In this document: in pieces, positions 33,376-41,920 of the stretch | How the letters are laid out: each line of letters opens with the position of its first letter | Numbering within the stretch: the first letter of the stretch is position 1 | Assembly: GCA_002311385.1 (NCBI GenBank) | Contig: DCAE01000135.1 | Span: 1 to 64,000, forward strand | Length of the DNA: 64,000 nucleotides | DNA from: Dehalococcoidia bacterium UBA1141 | Lineage (GTDB): Bacteria > Chloroflexota > Dehalococcoidia > Lucifugimonadales > UBA3495 | Reading direction: 5' to 3' | Notes under the pieces: generated by a model | Databases searched by the model: none | Told to the model about the DNA's origin: nothing | The model's input: the letters and a program-made list of their open reading frames with translations, nothing else | Made by a program: the position numbers and the translations under genes

Positions 33376-34425
33376 CTATCTCCCAAAGCTGGCTGTCAGC
33401 AAGTCCTCTCCCAATATATGCCCGTCAATCGCCTCTAAGATGTCTTGTTTAGAGGGCCCGGCTTCCAGTTCTAGGGTCATATCCACAGCATATAGGAAAA
33501 ACCGGTAAGTGTGGGCTGTGCCGCTGGGTGGGCAGGGTCCGCCGTACTCGGAATTGCCCCAGCTATTCTTGCCGTGAACTCCTACAGCGGGCAACTGATT
33601 CGTGGCCGGTTGGGCTTCCCGCAGTTCCCTAACGTCGGCGGGAATGTTGAACACCACCCAATGATCCCACGTCCCCCTTGGAGCGTCCGGGTCATCCATA
33701 ATAACCACCAATGTTTCTGTGCCTTTAGGAACGCCGCTCCAAGCAACGGCAGGAGAAATATCTTCGCCGTCACATGAGTAGCGTGTCGGAATCGATTCTC
33801 CCTCAGAAAACGCGCTGGCCGCCAGAACGAACGGGACTTGTTCACCGGAATCTTGCGGTCCTTCAAGAACAGTCACAGTGAGACTGGACCCTCCCTCGAC
33901 GGAAACTTGGTGGTTGCCAGGCGGTGTGTCTTGAGGAATAGTGACCGTTCCCAGGCAGGTGTTGACGAAACAATTGATGGTCCCGATGGGCTGCCCGGCC
34001 AAGAACACGGGGAAGTTGGTTGATTTTTCGATGTACCCTATTCTCGACCCGTCGGCGGTCATCAGCTGAATGTTACCGCCCGAACCTTCAATCTCAATAT
34101 CATCCCCTGGGGTAATCATGTTGGGCCTCAGCCTCAGCAAGTTGGGCAGGATTGGCACCTGGGTAGCCTGAGGAGAGACAGCAAAAACGCCAGGTGAAGA
34201 TGTTGGTGTGCCAACCGTGGCGGCCACCGGAACAAGCGTTGGCCCAACAACTGTCTCTGAAGGCTGCTCTCTTTGTTGGATGTCCGGCGTGGATGCTTCG
34301 GTACTCGTAGGATCAACCGTGGCAGGATCAACCGTAGCAGGGACTACTGTGGCCGCGTCGCTGCCGCACGCTGCGAATACCAGCACCGAAACCAAGGTTA
34401 CCCCTAGTCCAAAGATTGGTCTCAT
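33376..34425 (-). CDS. Lipoprotein with PEBP (YbhB/YbcL-like) domain inside the trp operon
   Basis: A 349-residue protein. It starts with a lipoprotein signal (MRPIFGLGVTLVSVLVF, lipobox FAAC at about residue 20), then a Thr/Pro/Val-rich linker, a small beta domain of about 85 residues (RPNMITPGDDIEIEG), and a C-terminal phosphatidylethanolamine-binding-protein domain. The ligand-site motif DDPDAPRGTWDHWVVFNIP and GGPCPPSGTAHTYRFFLYAVD are typical of YbhB. The role of bacterial PEBP proteins is unclear. The gene lies between trpG (9 bp before it) and trpD (48 bp after), so it shares the trp transcript, which is surprising for a surface lipoprotein. Confidence 0.88.
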   Translation of the reverse strand: MRPIFGLGVTLVSVLVFAACGSDAATVVPATVDPATVDPTSTEASTPDIQQREQPSETVVGPTLVPVAATVGTPTSSPGVFAVSPQATQVPILPNLLRLRPNMITPGDDIEIEGSGGNIQLMTADGSRIGYIEKSTNFPVFLAGQPIGTINCFVNTCLGTVTIPQDTPPGNHQVSVEGGSSLTVTVLEGPQDSGEQVPFVLAASAFSEGESIPTRYSCDGEDISPAVAWSGVPKGTETLVVIMDDPDAPRGTWDHWVVFNIPADVRELREAQPATNQLPAVGVHGKNSWGNSEYGGPCPPSGTAHTYRFFLYAVDMTLELEAGPSKQDILEAIDGHILGEDLLTASFGR

Positions 34426-34434
34426 GGCCAGTCG

Positions 34435-35022
34435 CTATGCCGCGGCCTTGGCAACAGCTACTTGGTCCAGAAAATTCTGTAGCAGGGCTTTTCCATCCGG
34501 CGTCATGATGGACTCGGGATGGAACTGAACGCCCTCCACTGGGTGTTCTTTATGGCGCAGACCCATAACTAGGCCGTTGTCGGTCCACGCCGAAACCTCC
34601 AAGCTATCGGGCAGCGTTTCCGGGTATACCACCAATGAGTGGTAGCGTATGGCCTCGAAGGGATTGGGAAGTCCATCAAAAACACCCTTGCCATCGTGGT
34701 GAATCATGGACGTCTTACCGTGGCGAATCTCCCCAGCCCGATCGACCTTTGCGCCGTAAACATAGCCGACACACTGGTGCCCCAAGCACACTCCCAGGGT
34801 TGGAATCTTCGACCCAAAGTGGCGCACCACGTCGTTGGAGATTCCTGCTTCCAAAGGCGTTGATGGCCCCGGCGACACGATGATTCCCTCTGGTGACATG
34901 GCTTCGATGTCCTCCAAGGTAATCTTGTCGTTACGCACGGTTACGACTTCGGCACCCAACTCCGACAAGTACTGGAACAGGTTGTAGGTGAAACTATCGT
35001 AGTTATCAATCAGCAATATCAT
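34435..35022 (-). CDS. trpG: Anthranilate synthase component II (glutamine amidotransferase)
   Basis: Supplies ammonia from glutamine to TrpE. 195 residues, class I amidotransferase: MILLIDNYDSFTYNL at the N-terminus, nucleophile Cys in LGVCLGHQCVG (about residue 79), and the His/Glu pair in GVQFHPESIMT. Subunits of this type can also serve p-aminobenzoate synthase. The start overlaps the stop of the VOC gene by one base (TGATG), which implies translational coupling. Confidence 0.93.
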   Translation of the reverse strand: MILLIDNYDSFTYNLFQYLSELGAEVVTVRNDKITLEDIEAMSPEGIIVSPGPSTPLEAGISNDVVRHFGSKIPTLGVCLGHQCVGYVYGAKVDRAGEIRHGKTSMIHHDGKGVFDGLPNPFEAIRYHSLVVYPETLPDSLEVSAWTDNGLVMGLRHKEHPVEGVQFHPESIMTPDGKALLQNFLDQVAVAKAAA

Positions 35023-35462
35023 CAGAAAAGCTCCACGAACTCCAGCCAGTTCCCATCCGGGTCCTGGGCATACATCGCCTTTCGTAGCATATGGCCGTGG
35101 TCATCTGACAGTGACGCCGGAGGGTTGTTGAACCGCAGGCCTCTCTCCTTGGTCTCCAAGTAGAACTTATCCAGGTCGTCCACAAAGAAGGCCAGATGGC
35201 TCGCCCCCAAGTCGTTGCGAGAGATTCCGCCAGGACCGCTGGCGGGGTTGAGGTACTGAATCAGTTCCAATTGATGGCCTTCGCCCTTATCCACCATCGC
35301 ACCTTTTATGTGGGCGTCGGGGAAATCAAGTACTTGGTTGATGAACTCGCCTTGACGTTCCATCCGGAGGGCCAATTGCAAACCCAACACGTTGGTATAG
35401 AAATCAACCGATTTCTCCAGGTCCTTCACCACGAAACCGGTGTGGAAAAATGATTTCAGCAT
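35022..35462 (-). CDS. VOC-family protein (glyoxalase/dioxygenase superfamily)
   Basis: A 146-residue protein with two beta-alpha-beta-beta-beta modules of the VOC fold. It has HTGFVVKDLEKSVDFYTNVLGL (first metal His), QLELIQYLNP (Glu), LGASHLAFFVDDLDKFYLE (second His), and a C-terminal RKAMYAQDPDGNWLEFVEL (Glu). All four metal-ligand positions of the glyoxalase I type are filled. The substrate is unknown: related proteins act as lactoylglutathione lyase-like, methylmalonyl-CoA epimerase-like or dioxygenase. It sits inside the trp operon, coupled to trpG by a one-base overlap. Confidence 0.85.
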   Translation of the reverse strand: MLKSFFHTGFVVKDLEKSVDFYTNVLGLQLALRMERQGEFINQVLDFPDAHIKGAMVDKGEGHQLELIQYLNPASGPGGISRNDLGASHLAFFVDDLDKFYLETKERGLRFNNPPASLSDDHGHMLRKAMYAQDPDGNWLEFVELF

Positions 35463-35516
35463 ATTGCGCTTCCTTGATTTACTTCGATTTACTTTTCTTG
35501 CGTTACTTGCCCTGCA

Positions 35517-36287
35517 TTACTTGTTTAGAGTTTGAGATACGTAGTTTCGAATAGAGTCGAGGGTCTCCGAATCCCCCCAAATGTCCAAAATAGATTTCTC
35601 GAATTTGGACTGACCCTCCCTGATTAGGTCCAGAACCGGCTGTCTGATTTGCCTCTTTGAAGCCGCAAAAGCCTGGGGGGCTAGGCTACCCAGCCTCTCA
35701 GCCTTCTCGACGGCGGCGTCCATCAATTCCGAGGCTTCTACAAGCTCATCGACCAAGCCCATTTCCACAGCGTCTTCGGGGAGGTAGGTTGCTCCACCAA
35801 ACATCAACACTTGGAGTCGTCGGGAGTCGGTCACAAAGCGCATCATTTCCAAGGCACTGGTGGGGAAGGGCACTCCCACTAAGAGCTCTGGAATCCCGAT
35901 TCGCCCGCGACCCTTAGACATTATCCGGTGGTCCCCGGTGCATGCCATCAAACATCCACCGGCGATGGCATGTCCGTTAACCGCCACAACCACCGGTTTA
36001 GGAAAAAAGAACAGCTTTTCAAACGCCGTGGAAAGGGCTGGTACCAAGGCTTGACGGTATTCGCTGCCCTCTTCCAACACCCGAACCAGGTTGAGGCCAG
36101 CGGAGAAAATGTTGCCTTCGCCGGTGAGCACCAAGGCCTTGGCGGACGATTTCCTGATTTCCTCCAATTGCTCTTCGATGCCCCGGCAGAACTCCAAATC
36201 GATGGCATTGGCCTTGCCATAGGACATTTGGAGCACGGCAATATCCCCACGTTGAGAAACGTCAAACAATTGCTTCGTCTCCTTCAC
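35517..36287 (-). CDS. Crotonase-family protein, enoyl-CoA isomerase-like
   Basis: About 256 residues. The oxyanion-hole segments are NIFSAGLNLVRVLEEG and HAIAGGCLMACTGDHRIM. The first catalytic Glu of hydratases is replaced (GGCLMA), while the second is kept (IGIPELLVGVPFP). This single-Glu pattern fits delta3-delta2-enoyl-CoA isomerases better than hydratases. The start is uncertain: GTG at 36287 is used here, TTG at 36320 and TTG at 36269 (AAGGAG nine bases upstream) are alternatives. It lies between trpE and the VOC gene and is presumably cotranscribed, though it has no known role in tryptophan synthesis. Confidence 0.83.
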   Translation of the reverse strand: MKETKQLFDVSQRGDIAVLQMSYGKANAIDLEFCRGIEEQLEEIRKSSAKALVLTGEGNIFSAGLNLVRVLEEGSEYRQALVPALSTAFEKLFFFPKPVVVAVNGHAIAGGCLMACTGDHRIMSKGRGRIGIPELLVGVPFPTSALEMMRFVTDSRRLQVLMFGGATYLPEDAVEMGLVDELVEASELMDAAVEKAERLGSLAPQAFAASKRQIRQPVLDLIREGQSKFEKSILDIWGDSETLDSIRNYVSQTLNK

Positions 36288-36333
36288 CGCTCCTACTATC
36301 CAGGCCCTCGGCCAGCCCAATGGCAGCTATCAA

Positions 36334-37800
36334 CTAATCCCGGCCCTCTGCCAGGTCTATGGCCCGCATCAACGCCCCGGCTTTGTGCCTGGTTTCTTGG
36401 TCCTCGTCCTCGGGTAGGCTGTCCGCAACGATGCCTCCGCCTGCCTGGACGTACATCGTACCATCCTTGTAGATGCCGGTCCGCAGCACCAATGCGGTGT
36501 CCATATTGCCGGAATAACTGAAGTAGCCCACGGCCCCACCATAGGCTCCTCGTTTTTCGCCTTCTATCTCGGCAATGATTTCCATGGCCCTGATTTTAGG
36601 CGCGCCAGAAACGGTGCCTGCCGGAAAACAGGAACGCAGGGCATCGTAGACTGTGAGCTCGGGCCTAAGCTTCCCTTCCACATGGGAAACCAGGTGCATG
36701 ACGTGGGAGAACCGCTCAACGTCCATGAGTTGAGTCACGTTCACTGTGCCCGTCACGCTGACCCGGCCGATGTCGTTACGTCCCAAGTCCACCAGCATTA
36801 TGTGCTCAGCCCGCTGCTTCTCGCTGGTCTTGAGTTCCAATTCTAGGGCGTCGTCTTCCTCGGGAGTCTTGCCCCTGGGCCTAGTTCCGGCGATGGGATG
36901 GGTGGCAGCGATACCGTCTTGGACCTGCACAACCGTTTCGATGGCAGCGCCAACGATTTGAAATCCGTCTAGGTCCAGGTAGTACATATACGGCGATGGG
37001 TTCACGCTACGCAACGCTCGGTATACCTGGAAAGGATGGGCAGACGTTTTTCGGGAAAACCTCTGGGAGTTGACGACCTGAATCACATCACCGGCGTAGA
37101 TGTACTCGACGCATTTCTCTATGGCCTTGTAATAGTCCTCCTGGCTGAAGTTGGACTCCACTTGACTGGGTTCGATGGCGGAACCGTCCCGGTCCAGACC
37201 GGAGTTTCGCATCTGGGGCGGCAAATCTAGCGGCTCTGAAAGCCGCTGGACCAAATCATCAATCTTGCGAGTGGCATCGGCGTACTCTTGTTCAACATCG
37301 CCATTCAAACGGACGTGGCTGACGACCTTGATGTCGTGTCGCAGGTGGTCGAACACCAACAGCGTGTCTACAAAGGTGAACACCGACTCGGGCAGGCCTT
37401 GGGGGTCGGCGGTCATCACCGGCACCCTGGGCTCAAAGTAACTGACGGCATCGTAGGCCACGTAGCCGACGGCGCCACCGTGGAACTTGGGAAGCCCTTC
37501 GACGGGTATGAGTTGATACCTGTCCAGTTCGGCTTGAACCGAGTTCAGGGGGTCCACTTGGCCTCCAGGCTGACCGGGGCCGGTCCTGACGACATGGTAG
37601 GGCTCAGTGCCAATGAAGCTATAGCGACCGATTCGTTCCCCGCCGGAAACGCTTTCAAGCAAGAAAGAATAGGGGGGACGGGCCACTTTGAGGTAGGCGG
37701 AAACCGGCGTTTCAAGGTCGCCATTGATGGACCGGTAAACCGGCACCAGGTTGCCCTTCCCGACCATTTGTTTTACTTCTTCCAAGCTTGGATGGTACAT
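36334..37800 (-). CDS. trpE: Anthranilate synthase component I
   Basis: Converts chorismate to anthranilate with ammonia from TrpG. 488 residues, the typical length. The N-terminal domain has YSFLLESVSGGERIGRYSFIG, including the ES motif near which tryptophan binds for feedback inhibition. The chorismate-binding domain has IQVVNSQRFSR, THPIAGTRPRGKTPEED, MLVDLGRNDIGRVS, FPAGTVSGAPKIRAMEII and GAYGGAVGYFSYSGNMD. It is the first gene of the operon and begins 116 bp after the T-box terminator, so it is controlled by tRNA-Trp charging. Confidence 0.96.
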   Translation of the reverse strand: MYHPSLEEVKQMVGKGNLVPVYRSINGDLETPVSAYLKVARPPYSFLLESVSGGERIGRYSFIGTEPYHVVRTGPGQPGGQVDPLNSVQAELDRYQLIPVEGLPKFHGGAVGYVAYDAVSYFEPRVPVMTADPQGLPESVFTFVDTLLVFDHLRHDIKVVSHVRLNGDVEQEYADATRKIDDLVQRLSEPLDLPPQMRNSGLDRDGSAIEPSQVESNFSQEDYYKAIEKCVEYIYAGDVIQVVNSQRFSRKTSAHPFQVYRALRSVNPSPYMYYLDLDGFQIVGAAIETVVQVQDGIAATHPIAGTRPRGKTPEEDDALELELKTSEKQRAEHIMLVDLGRNDIGRVSVTGTVNVTQLMDVERFSHVMHLVSHVEGKLRPELTVYDALRSCFPAGTVSGAPKIRAMEIIAEIEGEKRGAYGGAVGYFSYSGNMDTALVLRTGIYKDGTMYVQAGGGIVADSLPEDEDQETRHKAGALMRAIDLAEGRD

Positions 37801-37916
37801 ATTCGTTCCTATTTCTTACATTTTACTTGCGCCGAGTCAATCTCACCAAGATTGCTGATAGCGCTATTCAACTTATTGGCCGCCCCGTAGGCAAAAACGA
37901 GATAAATTTTGGCAAT

Positions 37917-38252
37917 AAAAAAACCCACCCCCAAAAGGGACGGGCATAACCGCGTTGCCACCCTCATTCTCGGCTTGTTCCCTAGCCCATATGCTAAAGA
38001 AATAAACAGAACGCTGCCGAAATCTCACCCGGCGTGGAGGACTAGTTTGCGTCATCCTCGTGCCGTGGACCTTTAACGGTGCCCAACCGTCCCAGCCTAG
38101 GCCCAGTGTGAAAGCACACCAGCAATCGGCCTGCGGCTCCGGGGTCCATTCAGCTTTCAACGTTCTGGCGCCGGCTCACACCGAACCCGGCTCGCTTTGC
38201 CACATTGAAAGCCTACTACTCCCCTTCATAGCCTTTAATTATTTGGTTGTCA
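37917..38252 (-). promoter_or_regulatory. T-box riboswitch with Trp (UGG) specifier upstream of trpE
   Basis: On the minus strand, Stem I can be drawn exactly: GGGG (38224-38221) pairs with CCCC (38144-38141), and GCTTTCAA (38212-38205) with TTGAAAGC (38160-38153). The specifier loop between them has AGTAGTAG on one side and TGAATGGACC on the other, and UGG at 38148-38146 is the specifier codon. The distal part has AAAGCGAGCCGGG and GAGCCGG. The T-box AGGGTGGCAACGCGG lies at 37964-37950. The terminator stem CCCGTCCC / GGGGGTGGG (about 37944-37924) is followed by seven Ts. Uncharged tRNA-Trp should stabilise the antiterminator and switch on the trp operon. Confidence 0.92.
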
Positions 38253-38258
38253 TTTTTG

Positions 38259-38288
38259 AGTATATGTTTCCCGCAAGAAGGGTGTCAA
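38259..38288 (-). promoter_or_regulatory. Promoter of the trp operon
   Basis: TTGACA (38288-38283), an 18-base spacer, and TATACT (38264-38259) on the minus strand. This is a near-perfect sigma-70-type promoter. The expected start, about 7 bases on (near 38252), lies just before Stem I of the T-box, which supports both calls. Confidence 0.8.
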
Positions 38289-38548
38289 GTTTGGGGTGTG
38301 GTCTAACAACGAAGGGGAAGCTTGGCGGCAGGCCAAACTAATATGAGTCACTCAATAGCCCACCTTTCGCTGCGGCTCTGCGTCCGCGAATATTTTCGGA
38401 GTATCCCCTAGAACATAGTTCTAGAGCCTAATCACCGCCATTTCGGGTTGACTCATTTTTCACCCGGTTCGTCACTCTGTTGGATGGTTACGCAGGGAAG
38501 ATTCTGGTTCAAACTACAAGTCGTCATTCAACGTGATGGAGACGAAAC

Positions 38549-38644
38549 ATGATATCTATCTCTAGACCAAGCACACGATCTATCTCTGTCCTGATGTTCG
38601 TCTTGGCAATGGCCGGAAGTATGCGGGCACTGATGGCCTTCTGA
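38549..38644 (+). CDS. Possible 31-residue hydrophobic small protein
   Basis: An ATG at 38549 with GGAG seven bases upstream opens a 31-codon frame ending in TGA. The product has a polar, Ser/Arg-rich N-terminus and a hydrophobic C-terminal half (SVLMFVLAMAGSMRALMAF) that could span a membrane. No relative is known to me. The good ribosome site and the lack of any other gene in this gap are the only support. Confidence 0.3.
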   Translation: MISISRPSTRSISVLMFVLAMAGSMRALMAF

Positions 38645-38719
38645 TTTCCGGGGCGCTCCGATGGCGCCATCTTGACCTAGAAACTCACCCATCTGGTCTA
38701 ACAGAGAGAGGCGCGAAGG

Positions 38720-39160
38720 TCAGACCGACCATTCCCCCAAGCCCTCGGCGACTGCCGGCTGGGCTTCGTTTTCGCCCGGCCACGGTGGTGTGGTGTGGCA
38801 GAGAAACCTTAACTTGCCGCCACAGTCAGCGCTGAATTGGAAGCGCCAACCGGTAGGGATGGTCAGGGCGTCTCCTGGACCGACAGGCACCGGCGGCACA
38901 GTGTCTGGAGCAGATGTGGGCGGCCAACGCCACACTTGGCCGTTTCCTTCCAGGATGTACCAGATTTCCTCCACAGTGTGGTGATAAACCGGCTTGGACA
39001 CTTCTCCCGCAGCCAGGGTCACTTCCACCAAGGTGGCTCTGCGTGCTGAGTGTCTATCGTCGATTAGCAGCCTGATTTCCGAGCCGTCGGGGGCTGTTGC
39101 GTCCGGGTCTTCATTCCGATGTGCCAGTGGTAGATATGGGGCATGATTGTTTTGGTTCAT
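38720..39160 (-). CDS. Cupin-domain protein
   Basis: A 146-residue single-domain cupin. ATG at 39160 is chosen because AAGGAG lies six bases upstream. Cupin motif 1 is present as PVYHHTVEEIWYILEGNGQVW, with two His and one Glu metal ligands. Motif 2 is around PGDALTIPTGWRFQFSADCGGKLRFLCHTTPP, with Cys/His near the fourth ligand position. It probably binds a divalent metal. Family members are dioxygenases, isomerases or sugar-binding proteins, and the substrate is unknown. It lies 178 bp downstream of the SLC13-type transporter on the same strand, with a repeat fragment in between. Confidence 0.85.
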   Translation of the reverse strand: MNQNNHAPYLPLAHRNEDPDATAPDGSEIRLLIDDRHSARRATLVEVTLAAGEVSKPVYHHTVEEIWYILEGNGQVWRWPPTSAPDTVPPVPVGPGDALTIPTGWRFQFSADCGGKLRFLCHTTPPWPGENEAQPAVAEGLGEWSV

Positions 39161-39279
39161 GTCGCACTCCTTGGTGGGTCTCGTTCGCCCTTGCATCCTT
39201 GGAAACGCTTAGGATGCTCGGTAGATGGAGTCTTGGGAAGTTGGCACCGTTTCCACCTAAGTAAATTCTGTGTTGGTGG

Positions 39280-39305
39280 CCCTTCGACAGGCTCAGGGTG
39301 AACGG
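39280..39305. repeat. CCTTCGACAGGCTCAGGGTGAACGG-type repeat motif
   Basis: A 25-bp motif known from many bacterial genomes as part of small intergenic repeats. Only one copy is present in the window, just after the transporter gene. It is recognised from memory, not from repetition here. Confidence 0.35.
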
Positions 39306-39337
39306 AATCACCACTTGATTTGCTTGGCTTGCAAAGG

Positions 39338-40747
39338 CTATCCCGTCAAGCTCTCCCCCACCAGCCTCCAGTAGGGCAGCACGATGGCGAATAGCACGGC
39401 AATGGCTACCACCGTCATTATCAGGCCCAAGCGGAAAATCTCCGGAGACCGCAGGTTGGCCCGCTGAAAGATGAAGACGCTGGCTGCCCCCCCAGCCGGG
39501 TAGAACACCACCGAGTCTCCGACGATTACCACCGCTAGCCCAACGACCAGCGGGTTCAGCCCCAATGACGCTCCTGTGGACATCGCCACCGGGATAATGA
39601 AGGCCAGGTAACCTGAAATGTTGGGCATCAGCATGCGGACCACAGATGACGCTCCGGCGATGGCCAACAGAACCAGAGTGGGCGACCCCCGCAGTCCCTC
39701 CACGCTGCCCACCATGGTGTCCGCGAACCAGGCTGCCGCTCCGCTGGCAATGATTGCGTTGGCTAAGGAAAGCGAAGTAGCGATGACAAAGAAGTTGCTC
39801 CAGCCCAGGTCTCGTTCCAAATCCTCCCAGGTCAGCAAGCCGATTCCGGGGAGCAGAATGATGGCCATCGCTATCAAAGCCGGTACGGTGGGCGCCAGAC
39901 CGTGGGCAAAATCTGTGAACCACAGCAAGGCGGTGCCCAAGGCGATGAGGGCGGCTTTAATCTCGGGCAGGCGTAACGGTCCCGTGGTCATGCTGCTGAC
40001 ATCTACCACGTTCTCCAACCGGAAGCCCGACCGGTAGGCGACATAGACGACTGCCCCTCCGACCAGCAACACGGAATAAAAGGGCAGGGCCATCAAGACG
40101 AACCATCTGGTCCAGGAAAATCCTTCTCCCGTGAGTTCTCCAATCAGCGATGAAGCCACGATGGGTGTGATGCCTCCCGCCAAAAGGGCGGTTGAACCCA
40201 AACGGTTGAGCGCACCCATGGCCATCATTATGGCTTTGTGCAGAGGGGCTTCTTGGGGCACCCGCCAGTGGGTCATGACCTGTTCGTAGACGTGGACCAG
40301 GATGGCTCCCCTGGTGCTGGCCGATGGCAGGGCAAAGGTTAACGCAGCGAAAGAGAACAACATCTGGCCGTACAGGGCACGGGAGCTGCCCCCGGCTAGG
40401 CGAATCATATATACAGCCATTCGCTCAGCCAAGCCAGAGCGTTGCACGGCTAGGCCCAGGGTCAAAATGCCTATCAGGAAATAGGGGACGGGCTGGGAGA
40501 AGCCGAACAGGGCCGCTTCCACATCGGGGACAGCATTGACCAGCACTAAGAGGACAACACCTACTATCCCGGTTACGGCTATGGGCAATGCCTCGGTGGC
40601 CCAAAGTACCACGGCCAAGGCCATGACCGCCAGTGCTCGTTGCCCTTCAACCGTCAGCCCTTCGGGCGTGGGCATCAAGAGGACGGCCGCAAAGACCGCC
40701 AAGGGGAGGACCAGCTTCAAAAACAGTGCCTTGGGTTGGCTGGTCAC
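39338..40747 (-). CDS. SLC13/DASS-family anion transporter
   Basis: A 469-residue protein with about 11-12 hydrophobic helices, of the divalent anion:Na+ symporter family. Family traits are VVLWATEALPIAVTGIVGVVLLVL near the N-terminus, the first substrate-loop segment LPSASTRGAILVHV, and the second, LMPNISGYLAFIIPVAMSTGASLGLNPLVVGLAVVI, each with the S/N-x-T/S hairpin positions. It likely imports a dicarboxylate, sulfate or related anion. Start is GTG at 40747. It follows the crotonase gene by 17 bp and is presumably in the same transcript. Confidence 0.85.
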   Translation of the reverse strand: MTSQPKALFLKLVLPLAVFAAVLLMPTPEGLTVEGQRALAVMALAVVLWATEALPIAVTGIVGVVLLVLVNAVPDVEAALFGFSQPVPYFLIGILTLGLAVQRSGLAERMAVYMIRLAGGSSRALYGQMLFSFAALTFALPSASTRGAILVHVYEQVMTHWRVPQEAPLHKAIMMAMGALNRLGSTALLAGGITPIVASSLIGELTGEGFSWTRWFVLMALPFYSVLLVGGAVVYVAYRSGFRLENVVDVSSMTTGPLRLPEIKAALIALGTALLWFTDFAHGLAPTVPALIAMAIILLPGIGLLTWEDLERDLGWSNFFVIATSLSLANAIIASGAAAWFADTMVGSVEGLRGSPTLVLLAIAGASSVVRMLMPNISGYLAFIIPVAMSTGASLGLNPLVVGLAVVIVGDSVVFYPAGGAASVFIFQRANLRSPEIFRLGLIMTVVAIAVLFAIVLPYWRLVGESLTG

Positions 40748-40764
40748 AAAATTAGAGGCCTGGT

Positions 40765-41535
40765 TTAGGTCCGTAGTTTTCGGCCCTTCCGGTCAAGGAA
40801 ATCCTTAAACCCTTCTTCAACGGTCGATCCCTTGAACCGGCCTTTCCTGGCTTCCACCTCGTTGAAGAACTGCTCCTCCAATGGAAGGCCTGTGTGTTCT
40901 ATCAACATCTGCTTCACATTACCAACGGAATTAATCTTGTTTTTAGCGATTCCCGCCGCCACTTCCACGGCCTTTTCTATAAGCTTGCCTGATGGCACCA
41001 CATGGTTTAGCAGACCGATGTGATAGGCCTCGTCGGTGAAGACCTCCCGGCCGCTGTACAACAACTCTTTAGCCTTGGGCCAGCCCACCATGGTTGGCAG
41101 GCTCCATGTTGCGTTCATTTGACCGTAATTGACCGCCAAAAAGCGGAAGCTGGATTTCTCGCAGCCTATCAGAAAATCCAATGAAGTGGCCATGACCGTG
41201 CCACCGCCGTAGCAGAGGCCGTTTATAGCCCCGATGATGGGTTTGTAGAAAGAGGCCATATGCCAGGTGAACTTGGCCCGGTCGGCGGTCCCCTTCTCTT
41301 GCTGCTCCGGGCTAAGCTCCCGGTTCTCGTGAATGTCCGCGCCCGCAGAGAAGGCGCGTTCTCCGGCGCCGGTGATAATCACCGCGCCTACCGCTTCGTC
41401 TTCTTCAATCTCAGTAAGCGCTTGATCCAATTCAGTTACTAGCTGAAGGCTCAAGGCGTTCAGGACTTCTGGCCGGTTTAGGGTAATCACAGCAACGCGC
41501 TCGTGCCGGTCAATGTTGATTACTTCAAAACTCAT
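40765..41535 (-). CDS. Enoyl-CoA hydratase/isomerase family protein
   Basis: 256 residues from ATG at 41535. AAAGGAGA lies about ten bases upstream, and the N-terminus MSFEVINIDRHERVAVITLNRPEVLNAL is typical of the family. It has ERAFSAGADIHENRELS and GAINGLCYGGGTVMATSLDFLIG. The first catalytic Glu position (GGG-x-E) reads TVMA, and the second reads NYGQMNATWSLP, so neither catalytic Glu of classical hydratase is present. The reaction is thus open (possibly hydrolase, decarboxylase or isomerase). It starts a two-gene unit with the SLC13 transporter. Confidence 0.82.
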   Translation of the reverse strand: MSFEVINIDRHERVAVITLNRPEVLNALSLQLVTELDQALTEIEEDEAVGAVIITGAGERAFSAGADIHENRELSPEQQEKGTADRAKFTWHMASFYKPIIGAINGLCYGGGTVMATSLDFLIGCEKSSFRFLAVNYGQMNATWSLPTMVGWPKAKELLYSGREVFTDEAYHIGLLNHVVPSGKLIEKAVEVAAGIAKNKINSVGNVKQMLIEHTGLPLEEQFFNEVEARKGRFKGSTVEEGFKDFLDRKGRKLRT

Positions 41536-41920
41536 GGTCGATATTCTCCTTTGTCTGAGTCGCAGCAGGGTCCATTGGTAGACACATACGTGATTTTCAT
41601 AGGCCATTAATATCGTAAAGAAGGCTATCTGACTGGAGTTAATAATAAAACACATCCCCGAAAATAAGTAAACTCCGCCGCCAATCTGTCGCTTCTGGTA
41701 TGGCCCGTTCGTCCTAGGACTGTAGCACTTGCCTCTTTTACATCCTTAATTGCAACATGGCAGACCCATCAAACCCGCGATATGTGACCAACATCACGCC
41801 ATTCATGTGGCGAAGGTCATGGTTCCCTCTCAGCCGCTGGGCTTAACTAGAACTCGTGAAGACCGGCTAAAAAGCAGGCTAAACAATTCGAAGAAATAGC
41901 CGGATTCAGGGGAGAAAATA
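41536..41920. other. Intergenic region between divergent genes
   Basis: About 385 bases between the divergent crotonase and zinc-ribbon/HTH genes. It should hold both promoters. AT-rich stretches occur at 41600-41670, but no clear -35/-10 pair, hairpin or conserved RNA element was found. Confidence 0.3.

Noticed and set aside
39111..39923. A 270-codon minus-strand frame across the cupin and transporter ends
   Set aside because: It overlaps the SLC13 transporter out of frame, is rich in Gly, His and Arg, and matches nothing. The transporter frame has proper membrane helices.
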